Assembly (NCBI GenBank): GCA_045114235.1
Contig: JBGUKB010000122.1
Span: forward strand, 1 to 29,353
Source: UBA1732 sp045114235
Lineage (GTDB): Bacteria; Verrucomicrobiota; Lentisphaeria; Victivallales; UBA1829
Length of the DNA stretch: 29,353 nt
Direction of reading: 5' to 3'
Positions within the stretch are counted from its first letter, which is position 1, and each line of letters opens with the position of its first letter. Under the pieces are notes generated by a model. It ran no database searches. It was not told the DNA's origin and saw only the letters and a program-made list of their open reading frames with translations. Shown here piece after piece: positions 23,368-29,353 of this stretch. The position numbers and the translations under genes were made by a program.

Positions 23368-24684
23368 ATGAGTGTTCGGACGGAATGTTTTCTGGCGTGG
23401 CGGTACTTCAAGCCGAAACGCAGTGCGGTCAGCGTGATCACGCTGATCTCCGTGGTCGGGGTGATCCTGGGCGTGGCGGTGCTGATCGTAGTGCTCGCCG
23501 TCATGACCGGCTTCACCGACCAGACGAAGATCAAACTGCTGGAGACCGGGTCGCACGCCCAGATCCGCAAGCCCACGCGGCATTATTCGACCAATCCGCG
23601 CGGCAACGCCGGGGTATTCTTCTCCGAAGAGGCGGAGGACGTGGTCAATATCGTGAAACGGAACGGCGGCAAGGCGCTGCCCGTGCTCGTTTCGCCCGTG
23701 CTGCTTCAGGTGAAGGAGGCGTTCAATCCGAAGGTGCTCGCGGCGTTCGACCCCGACATGGACACCGCCGGGCTTGACCTGAAGAGCGTGGTCAAGCAGG
23801 GCGAATATTCCCTCGGACGCGGCGAGATCGCCGTCAGCCAGGTCATTGCGAGCGAGTTCGGACTTTCGGTTGGAAGCAAAGTCCTGCTGCATTCGCCGTC
23901 GCGCCTCGCCAAGCTCATCGAACGCGACGAGTCCGGCAAGTACAGGATTTCCGACAAATCCGAATACTACCTGCCGGGCGAATACACCGTGTCGTTCATC
24001 TTCAGCTTCGACAAGTACGACTACGACCGCGACATCATGTTCCTGTCGCTCGACGACGCCGACCAGCTGTTCGGGCTGGACTGGGGCTGCGCCACGCACG
24101 TTTACGTGTGGGTGGACGACCCGTTCCACATCGACAGCTTCCTGGCGCCCCTGCGCGACCAGTTGTCGAAGAGCCACCCGGACGTGATGGTGTACTCCTG
24201 GAAACAGCTGAACGGCCAGCTGCTGAGCGTGCTGGCGGTGGAGAAGAACATGATGTTCTTCCTGCTTGTCTTCATCGTGCTCGTGGCGGCTTTCAGCATC
24301 GCGAATACGCTCATCACGACCGTGATCCAGAAGACGAAGGAGGTCGGCCTGCTGAAAAGCATGGGCGCGGGTTCGTTCTCGATCATGCGCGTCTTCATCA
24401 TGCAGGGGTTCTTCGTGGGCGTGATCGGTACCGCCGGCGGGGTGTTCCTCGGCTGGCTGGTCGTGGTGTTCCGCATGAACATCCTGTACGCGATGCGCGC
24501 GATCACGGGCCAGGAGATCTTCCCGAAGGAACTGTACCTCTTCAGCGAACTGCCCGCGCATATCGTGTGGGGCGACGTGGCGCTGATCTCCGTGATCTCG
24601 ATCCTGCTTTGCACCTGCGGCGCTCTGGTTCCCGCGATCCGCGCCGCCAACCTCGATCCCGCAAAGGCGCTGCGCTATGAGTGA
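23368..24684 (+). CDS. lolC: LolC/LolE-family lipoprotein-releasing ABC permease
   Basis: This 438-residue MacB/FtsX-type permease has a first membrane helix at about 20-45 (SVVGVILGVAVLIVVLAVMT), a large periplasmic domain to about residue 280, then three more helices. The N-terminal AWRYFKPKR and the MTGFTDQTKIKLL motif after the first helix are typical of LolC/LolE, which extract lipoproteins from the inner membrane. Only one such permease is present, as in lineages with a single LolF-like homodimer; C versus E cannot be told. The stop overlaps lolD by 8 nt. ACGGA just before the ATG is a weak ribosome site. Confidence 0.9.
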   Translation: MSVRTECFLAWRYFKPKRSAVSVITLISVVGVILGVAVLIVVLAVMTGFTDQTKIKLLETGSHAQIRKPTRHYSTNPRGNAGVFFSEEAEDVVNIVKRNGGKALPVLVSPVLLQVKEAFNPKVLAAFDPDMDTAGLDLKSVVKQGEYSLGRGEIAVSQVIASEFGLSVGSKVLLHSPSRLAKLIERDESGKYRISDKSEYYLPGEYTVSFIFSFDKYDYDRDIMFLSLDDADQLFGLDWGCATHVYVWVDDPFHIDSFLAPLRDQLSKSHPDVMVYSWKQLNGQLLSVLAVEKNMMFFLLVFIVLVAAFSIANTLITTVIQKTKEVGLLKSMGAGSFSIMRVFIMQGFFVGVIGTAGGVFLGWLVVVFRMNILYAMRAITGQEIFPKELYLFSELPAHIVWGDVALISVISILLCTCGALVPAIRAANLDPAKALRYE

Positions 24685-25360
24685 AGCCAAAGATTTCCTG
24701 TCCGTCCAGTCCGTTTCCAAACAGTTCAAGATCGGGTCGTCCGTGATCAAGGTCCTGCGCGGCGTGTCGTTCCACGCGGGGCGCGGCGAATGGACCGTAC
24801 TGCTCGGGGCGTCCGGGAGCGGCAAGACGACGCTGCTCGACATCATCGGCACGATCTCGCGCCCGGACGAAGGCTCCATCGTGATCGACGGCGTGAACCC
24901 CGCCGAGCTGTCCGCCTCGAAACTGGTCGCGTTCCGCCGCAAGAACATCGGATTCGTGTTCCAGTCCTACCACATCCTGCCCGAGCTGAACATCCTCGAA
25001 AACGTGATGCTGCCCTCGCTGCTCGACGGCAAGCCGCCGCGCGAGTGCAAGGCGCGCGCCCTCGACCTGCTGGAGCGCGTCGGCCTGAAGGACCGCATCG
25101 GACACCGCGCCAACGAGATGTCCGGCGGCGAACAGCAGCGCGCTGCCATCGCACGCGCCATGATGAACGAGCCGCGCCTCCTGCTGGCGGACGAGCCGAC
25201 CGGCAACCTCGACTCGAAGACGGGGAAAGGCATCCTCACCCTCTTCCGCAAGCTCGTGGAAGGCCACGGCACGACCATCGTGATGGTCACGCACGACCGG
25301 GGCGTCGCCGATATCGCCGACCGCGCGATCGTGCTGAAAGACGGTGTGATCGCCGGGTGA
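24677..25360 (+). CDS. lolD: Lipoprotein-releasing ABC transporter ATPase LolD
   Basis: This 227-residue ABC ATPase has Walker A GASGSGKTT (44-52), Q-loop FQSYHILPELN, signature MSGGEQQR (148-155) and Walker B LLLADEPTGN (168-177). A switch histidine follows in MVTHD. LPELNILENVMLP is characteristic of the LolD/MacB subgroup. It powers lipoprotein release with the permease encoded just upstream (8-nt overlap), at the cytoplasmic side of the inner membrane. Its stop overlaps the GTG of the following amidohydrolase. Confidence 0.95.
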   Translation: MSEAKDFLSVQSVSKQFKIGSSVIKVLRGVSFHAGRGEWTVLLGASGSGKTTLLDIIGTISRPDEGSIVIDGVNPAELSASKLVAFRRKNIGFVFQSYHILPELNILENVMLPSLLDGKPPRECKARALDLLERVGLKDRIGHRANEMSGGEQQRAAIARAMMNEPRLLLADEPTGNLDSKTGKGILTLFRKLVEGHGTTIVMVTHDRGVADIADRAIVLKDGVIAG

Positions 25361-26877
25361 ACGCCGTGCGGATCATCCGGAATGCGCTGATCTGCGACGG
25401 GACCGGGGACGACCTTTACCCGGGCTCCATTCTCATCGACGGCGACCGGATCGCCGAGGTCGTTCCGCGTGGCGAGATCTCCGGCGCGAAGGACGCCGAA
25501 GTCTTCGACGCGCAGAGATGCGTGGTCTCGCCCGGATTCATCGACGCGCATTCTCACTCGGACGCCACGCTGCTCGCCGCGCCCGACGCCTTCAGCAAGC
25601 GCACGCAGGGGATCACCACCGAGATTTTGGGAAACTGCGGGCATTCGCTGTTTCCCATAACTGAACACAACGCCGACCAGATTGTGTCGGACTGCGCCGC
25701 GGTCGGCGTGAAGCCGTCGTGGCAAGGTTGGCGGGATTACTGCGAAGCAGTCGAAAATGTGTGCCCGGCGGTAAATTTCGCCGTGCTGTGCGGCCACAAT
25801 GCCCTGTGTGCGGCATATCCAAAGATTGAAGACCAGTGCGCCGCGCTTGATATGATGCTGAATGATGGGTGCCCCGGGCTATCCAGCGGGCTCCTGTATG
25901 CGCCGGGGCGCACCGTGCCGCCGTCCGATCTGCTGCGTCTGGCGGCTGTCCTGAAGCCCACGGATGCGATCTACACGACGCATCTCCGGAGCGAGGGCGC
26001 GCGCCTGATCGAATCGCTGGAGGAGGCCGTCGCGTTCGCTTCGGCGGGCAGCGGACGGCTCCACGTGAGCCATTTCAAAACGGCGGGCGTGGCGAACTGG
26101 GGCAAGCTCGACGCGGCGTTGGAACTGTTGGAGAAAGCGCGTGAGCGCGGCCTGCGAATCACCGCCGACCGTTATCCGTATACCTATTCCCAGACGAGTT
26201 TGAGCGTGATCCTGCCGCCGCGCTACGATTCCATGCGCGACCGCGAAATCCAGGAGAAACTGAGCAGCGATCCCGCCGAATGCGAACGCCTGGTCGCCGA
26301 GTTGGCGGATTCCCGCCGCGTGAAACGCGCGATCCTGACGGCGGTGTCCAAGCCGGAATTCCTGCCGTACTGCGGCCTCACGCTCGAAGAATGCGCAACT
26401 CGCGCCGGAATGCCCTCCGCCGCGGCATTTGCGATCACGGTCCTTCGCGACGACGGCGCGCGGGCGATGGCTGCGTTCGGGGGGATGTCGCCGGACAATC
26501 TGAGGTGGATTCTGGCGGAACCGTGGGTGTGCTGCGGCACGGACGAGAACGCGCGTCCGCAGGACGAATCGCTCGGGCGCGGCCATCCGCGTTCGTTCGG
26601 GTCGTTCCCTCTGTTCCTGAAGCTGACGGCGGAGCTGTGCGGCATGCCGGAAGCCGTGCGCCGCGCGACGTCGTTCCCCGCCTCTCTGTTCCGCCTGAAG
26701 GACCGCGGCGTCATCAAACCTGGCTACTTCGCCGACCTGACCGTGTTCGATCCCGCGAAACTGGACTGCAAGGCGGATTTCGCGCATCCGCACACGCCCG
26801 CCGAGGGAATCGTCCGCGTATACGTGAACGGCGAGCCGACTGACGGCGGAAAACGCGCCGGCCGCGCGCTGGTCTGA
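25357..26877 (+). CDS. D-aminoacylase / N-acyl-D-amino-acid deacylase family amidohydrolase
   Basis: Started at the GTG that overlaps the lolD stop (GTGA), the protein has 506 residues and no signal peptide. It has the amidohydrolase metal motif HSHSD (His65, His67) and the D-aminoacylase cysteine ligand in ILGNCGHS (Cys94). HVSHFKTAG, ADRYPYTYSQTSL and CCGTDENARPQ follow, the last with the probable catalytic aspartate. A final GVIKPGYFADLTVFDP is typical of the superfamily. These zinc enzymes remove acyl groups from N-acyl-D-amino acids or act on related D-peptides and hydantoin-like substrates. Coupling to Lol genes hints at envelope recycling, but the substrate is not known. Longer in-frame extension to the left overlaps lolD and is not used. 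Confidence 0.85.
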   Translation: MNAVRIIRNALICDGTGDDLYPGSILIDGDRIAEVVPRGEISGAKDAEVFDAQRCVVSPGFIDAHSHSDATLLAAPDAFSKRTQGITTEILGNCGHSLFPITEHNADQIVSDCAAVGVKPSWQGWRDYCEAVENVCPAVNFAVLCGHNALCAAYPKIEDQCAALDMMLNDGCPGLSSGLLYAPGRTVPPSDLLRLAAVLKPTDAIYTTHLRSEGARLIESLEEAVAFASAGSGRLHVSHFKTAGVANWGKLDAALELLEKARERGLRITADRYPYTYSQTSLSVILPPRYDSMRDREIQEKLSSDPAECERLVAELADSRRVKRAILTAVSKPEFLPYCGLTLEECATRAGMPSAAAFAITVLRDDGARAMAAFGGMSPDNLRWILAEPWVCCGTDENARPQDESLGRGHPRSFGSFPLFLKLTAELCGMPEAVRRATSFPASLFRLKDRGVIKPGYFADLTVFDPAKLDCKADFAHPHTPAEGIVRVYVNGEPTDGGKRAGRALV

Positions 26878-26891
26878 CTCCTTCGTTTACT

Positions 26892-26930
26892 GAAAAGAAA
26901 AACCCGTTCAAATCCGAAGAATTGAACGGG
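26892..26930 (-). terminator. Intrinsic terminator of the aminotransferase operon
   Basis: On the minus strand CCCGTTCAA (26922-26930) pairs perfectly with TTGAACGGG (26903-26911) and runs into GTTTTTCTTTTC. It begins 25 nt after the aminotransferase stop. A further copy of CCGTTCAA (26947-26954) lies just upstream and could compete for the same arm. Confidence 0.85.
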
Positions 26931-26955
26931 CAGGAATACTGTATATTTGAACGGC

Positions 26956-28149
26956 TCAGGCTTTTCCGGCTTTGAGGTCGTCGAGGAATTCCGCGATGCG
27001 GTCCATGGCGATGCGGATGTCCTCCAGCGAAGTCGCGTAGGAACAGCGCACATAGCCCTCGCCGCACGCGCCGAAGGCGTTGCCGGGGACGACCGCGACG
27101 CGCTTCGAGTGGAGCAGTTTGACGGCGAAATCCTGCGAGCTGAGCCCGGTGGAGGTGATGTTCGGGAAGACGTAGAACGCGCCCTGCGGATTGAAGCAGG
27201 AAAGCCCCATTTCGTTGAAACGGGAGACGATCACGTTGCGGCGGCCCTTGTACTCGGCGACCATGCGCTGCATATCGGGGCGGGCGCTCTTCAGCGCCTC
27301 CTCGGCGCCGTACTGCGCGGTGGTGGGGGCGCAGAGCATGGCGTACTGGTGGATCTTCATCATGGCGTCGACGATGCTGTTCGGGCCGCAGGCGTAGCCG
27401 ATGCGGAATCCGGTCATGGCGAATGCCTTGGAGAACCCGTGCAGGAAGATGGTGCGTTCGCGCATGCCGGGGAGGGCGGCGACCGTGTGCATGGGGCGGT
27501 CGTCGTAGTGCAGCTCGGAATAGATGTGGTCGGCGATTACGGCGAGGTCGTACTTGACGGCGATCTTCGCGATGTCGCGCATCTGTTCGTCCGTGAGGAC
27601 AGCGCCGGTCGGGTTGCACGGGAAGTTCAGGATGATGGCACGGGTGCGCGGCGTGACGGCTTTTTCGAGGTCGGCGGGGTCGAGCGCGAAGAGGTTCTTC
27701 TCGTAGGTGCAGACGGGGACGGGCACGCCGTGGGACATGCGGATCTCCGTGGCGTAGGAGACGTAGCACGGTTCGTGGTAGATGATCTCGTCGCCGGGCG
27801 AGGTGATGGCGCGGATGGCGAGGTCGAAGGCTTCGCTGACGCCGACGGTCACGAGGCATTCGTTTTCCGTGGCGTAGCGCACGCCGAACTCCTCGGCGAT
27901 GTAGTCGCAGATCGCCTTGCGGAGGGAGAGGAGCCCGAGGTTGGAGGTGTAGTGGGTGCGGCCGCGTTCGAGCGAATACACGGTACCCTCGCAGACGGAC
28001 CACGGAGACACGAAATCGGGCTCGCCGATGCCCAGCGAGATCACGCCGGACATGGTGTTCACGAGGTCGAAGAAGTAGCGGATGCCGCTCTTCGGCAGGA
28101 CGGCGATATGCGGCGCTACGAAATCACGGCACGATCTTGAGTCGCTCAT
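26956..28149 (-). CDS. PLP-dependent class I/II aminotransferase
   Basis: This 397-residue fold-type I enzyme has SLGIGEPDFVSP near the N-terminus, NFPCNPTGAVLT (with the conserved NPTG), ADHIYSELHYDD, and the PLP lysine in HGFSKAFAMTGFRIGYA. A C-terminal Arg lies in YVRCSYATS. These are features of the I-gamma aspartate/aromatic aminotransferase subgroup, including PatA-like enzymes; the amino acid substrate cannot be read from the sequence. It acts in the cytoplasm. GGAGGAGG precedes the ATG, and the start overlaps the upstream Lrp/AsnC gene by 26 nt. The adjacent regulator may sense the amino acid it handles. Confidence 0.93.
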   Translation of the reverse strand: MSDSRSCRDFVAPHIAVLPKSGIRYFFDLVNTMSGVISLGIGEPDFVSPWSVCEGTVYSLERGRTHYTSNLGLLSLRKAICDYIAEEFGVRYATENECLVTVGVSEAFDLAIRAITSPGDEIIYHEPCYVSYATEIRMSHGVPVPVCTYEKNLFALDPADLEKAVTPRTRAIILNFPCNPTGAVLTDEQMRDIAKIAVKYDLAVIADHIYSELHYDDRPMHTVAALPGMRERTIFLHGFSKAFAMTGFRIGYACGPNSIVDAMMKIHQYAMLCAPTTAQYGAEEALKSARPDMQRMVAEYKGRRNVIVSRFNEMGLSCFNPQGAFYVFPNITSTGLSSQDFAVKLLHSKRVAVVPGNAFGACGEGYVRCSYATSLEDIRIAMDRIAEFLDDLKAGKA

Positions 28150-28618
28150 CGTGTTCCTCCTCCAGGAGCATGACCCCGGATTCTTTGTATTTTTTCAGCA
28201 GGAAATGGGTCCCGGTGGACAGCACGCCGTCGATGGTGGCGAGCTTGCTGGAGACGAACGACGCGACTTCGTTCAGGTCCGCGCCGCGCACCTCGAGCAT
28301 CAGATCGTAGCCGCCGGACATCAGGTACAGGGCGGTGACCTGCGGGAAATTGCTCAGGCGGCGTGCGATGCGGTCGAATCCGCCCTCGCGTTCGGGGCGC
28401 ACGCGCACCTCGATGATCGCCTTGACGGGCTTATCGTGGAGGTTGTCCTCGTTGACGAGCGCATGGTAGCCGCGGATGATGTTCTGTTTTTCGAGGTCGG
28501 CGATCTCGGCGGCGACTTCCTGTTCGGACGCGCCGAGCTGTTCGGCGAGGTCCGCGGCGGTCGTTTTCGCGTTTTTGACGAGTGCGTTCAGGATGTACTT
28601 GCGGTCTTCAAATTTCAT
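28124..28618 (-). CDS. Lrp/AsnC-family transcriptional regulator
   Basis: From the ATG at 28618 (GGAGG 8 nt upstream) the protein has 164 residues. An N-terminal helix-turn-helix (residues 3-50, ILNALVKNAKTTAADLAEQL) is followed by an Lrp-type RAM ligand-binding domain (about 70-145, AIIEVRVRPEREGGFDRIARRL, then SGGYDLMLEVRG). Such proteins bind amino acids and DNA as dimers or octamers. A longer in-frame start at 28678 lies upstream of the predicted transcription start and is rejected. It is cotranscribed with the aminotransferase and probably controls that operon and itself. Confidence 0.92.
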   Translation of the reverse strand: MKFEDRKYILNALVKNAKTTAADLAEQLGASEQEVAAEIADLEKQNIIRGYHALVNEDNLHDKPVKAIIEVRVRPEREGGFDRIARRLSNFPQVTALYLMSGGYDLMLEVRGADLNEVASFVSSKLATIDGVLSTGTHFLLKKYKESGVMLLEEEHDERLKIVP

Positions 28619-28649
28619 GAGGGGTTCCTCCAAATTTAACTCAACTTTT

Positions 28650-28678
28650 ACTATACATCTTTTCAGGCGAAAATACAA
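28650..28678 (-). promoter_or_regulatory. Promoter of the Lrp/aminotransferase operon
   Basis: On the minus strand TTGTAT (28673-28678), a 17-bp spacer and TATAGT (28650-28655) predict a start near 28643, 25 nt before the regulator ATG. An imperfect palindrome around AAAGTTGAGTTAAATTT (28633-28649) overlaps the start and could be a self-operator (speculative). Confidence 0.65.
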
Positions 28679-28680
28679 GC

Positions 28681-28708
28681 TGTTCCGGCGAAAAACTCTA
28701 CCGGAACA
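28681..28708 (-). terminator. Probable terminator of gmhB
   Basis: TGTTCCGG (28701-28708 on the minus strand) pairs perfectly with CCGGAACA (28681-28688) around a 12-nt loop, followed by GCTTGTATTTT. The T-tract is interrupted and overlaps the next gene's -35 box. Confidence 0.5.
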
Positions 28709-28744
28709 CTTTTGAAAAGGGATTCTGAAAAGCGGCTGACCGGA

Positions 28745-29314
28745 TCAGTTGGCAACCGGATAGCGAGACAGGAGTTCCTTCGCGGCGGTCAAGACGTCCC
28801 CGACGTCGACCGCCTGCGGGATCTTCTCGATGTTCTGATGTACGCCGTGGCCGGTGCGGACCAGCGCGACGCCTTTGCATCCGGCGTTGATCCCGGCCTC
28901 CAGGTCGGATTCCTTGTCGCCGATCATGAACGAGTTCGCGAGGTCGATGTCGAGTTCTTTCGCGGCGCGCAGGAACAGGCCCGGTTTCGGCTTGCGGCAG
29001 TCGCAGTCGACGGCGTACTCCGGGATGATGCCCTTCTTGTGGTGGTAGCAGTAATACGCCGCGTCGATGTGCGCGCCTTCCGCCGCCAGAAGCTCGTTCA
29101 TGCGGGCGTCGACCGCCTTCAGGTCGGCCTCCGTGAAATAGCCGCGGGCGATGCCGGACTGGTTGGAGACGACGATCACGAGGCGTCCGGCGTCGTGCAT
29201 GGCGCGGACGGCCTCCGCGGCGAACGGGCACAGCCGGACGAGGGCCGGATCGTGGATGTAGTCGGCCTCCTCGATGATGACGCCGTCGCGGTCGAAAAAA
29301 CATGCCTGGCGCAT
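28745..29314 (-). CDS. gmhB: D-glycero-D-manno-heptose-1,7-bisphosphate 7-phosphatase GmhB
   Basis: This 189-residue HAD phosphatase removes the 7-phosphate of heptose bisphosphate in the cytoplasm, a step in making ADP-heptose for the LPS inner core. The catalytic motif is FFDRDGVI (nucleophile Asp8, acid/base Asp10). Other motifs are SNQSGIARGYF, RKPKPGLF and the late GDKESDLEAG. The zinc-binding cluster Cys89-x-His91...Cys104-x-Cys106 keeps the spacing seen in E. coli GmhB. The length is normal. GGAG lies about 9 nt before the ATG. The remaining 39 bases to the window end hold no gene; two copies of AGGAGTT on the minus strand lie there. Confidence 0.93.
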   Translation of the reverse strand: MRQACFFDRDGVIIEEADYIHDPALVRLCPFAAEAVRAMHDAGRLVIVVSNQSGIARGYFTEADLKAVDARMNELLAAEGAHIDAAYYCYHHKKGIIPEYAVDCDCRKPKPGLFLRAAKELDIDLANSFMIGDKESDLEAGINAGCKGVALVRTGHGVHQNIEKIPQAVDVGDVLTAAKELLSRYPVAN

Positions 29315-29353
29315 GAACGGAAACTCCTGAACTCCTGTCGGTGTTATGCGGGC

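Noticed and set aside
24790..25356. Extending the amidohydrolase upstream to an ATG at 24790
   Set aside because: The extension runs inside lolD out of frame. The protein family begins right after the GTG at 25357.
28619..28678. Longer N-terminus for the Lrp/AsnC regulator from 28678
   Set aside because: It lies in the predicted promoter. The start at 28618 has a proper GGAGG and a normal family N-terminus.
1..29353. tRNA, rRNA, insertion sequences, prophage or integrase genes
   Set aside because: I found no tRNA-like cloverleaf, transposase motif, terminal inverted repeats or integrase sequence. A tRNAscan-SE/Infernal run would be needed to exclude small RNAs completely.

Overview
The window is 29.4 kb of GC-rich, densely coded bacterial DNA. 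It shows 24 protein genes, no RNA gene, and no insertion sequence or phage gene that I can see. LPS genes (LpxB, GmhB), Lol lipoprotein export proteins and several lipobox proteins indicate a Gram-negative envelope. A sugar-hydrolase-like secreted protein, an ECF sigma factor overlapping a membrane Ser/Thr kinase with TPR-like repeats, and an ankyrin protein suggest the PVC superphylum. My best guess is Lentisphaerota (Victivallis-like), inferred from gene style rather than from any marker comparison.

Layout. 1-849: the 3' end of a large, probably carbohydrate-active protein, facing a minus-strand pair (nicotinamide-nucleotide repair enzyme plus 5'-nucleotidase, 1077-3549) across back-to-back terminators. 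3676-8097: a plus-strand run of a GT-C-like membrane protein, RlmN fused in frame to ankyrin repeats, and a short RecO. 8098-12399: a structured non-coding segment, a secreted Gly/Arg/Gln/Pro repeat protein, then an ECF sigma factor overlapping a transmembrane protein kinase whose C-terminal tail has a similar composition. 12420-15044: lpxB and ffh on the minus strand, divergent from an RluA-type pseudouridine synthase through overlapping promoters. 16205-19871: a BamE-like lipoprotein, HPr, TrkA and TrkH. 19983-23210: two minus-strand genes, a LolA-like lipoprotein and a U32 peptidase. 23368-26877: LolC/E-type permease, LolD and a D-aminoacylase-family amidohydrolase, coupled by overlaps. 26956-29314: a PLP aminotransferase with its overlapping Lrp/AsnC regulator, and GmhB, all on the minus strand.

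The most unusual loci are the RlmN-ankyrin fusion with an internal lipobox-like segment (5318-7498) and the sigma/kinase/repeat-protein neighbourhood (8195-12399), the best candidate for an undescribed signalling or envelope system. Much of the rest is housekeeping with clear sigma70-type promoters (TTGAAA/TTGACA, 16-17 bp, TATATT/TATTAT/TATAGT) and several recognisable intrinsic terminators. Many start codons have a good GGAGG-type ribosome site or a 1-8 nt overlap or junction; a few have neither and may be leaderless.
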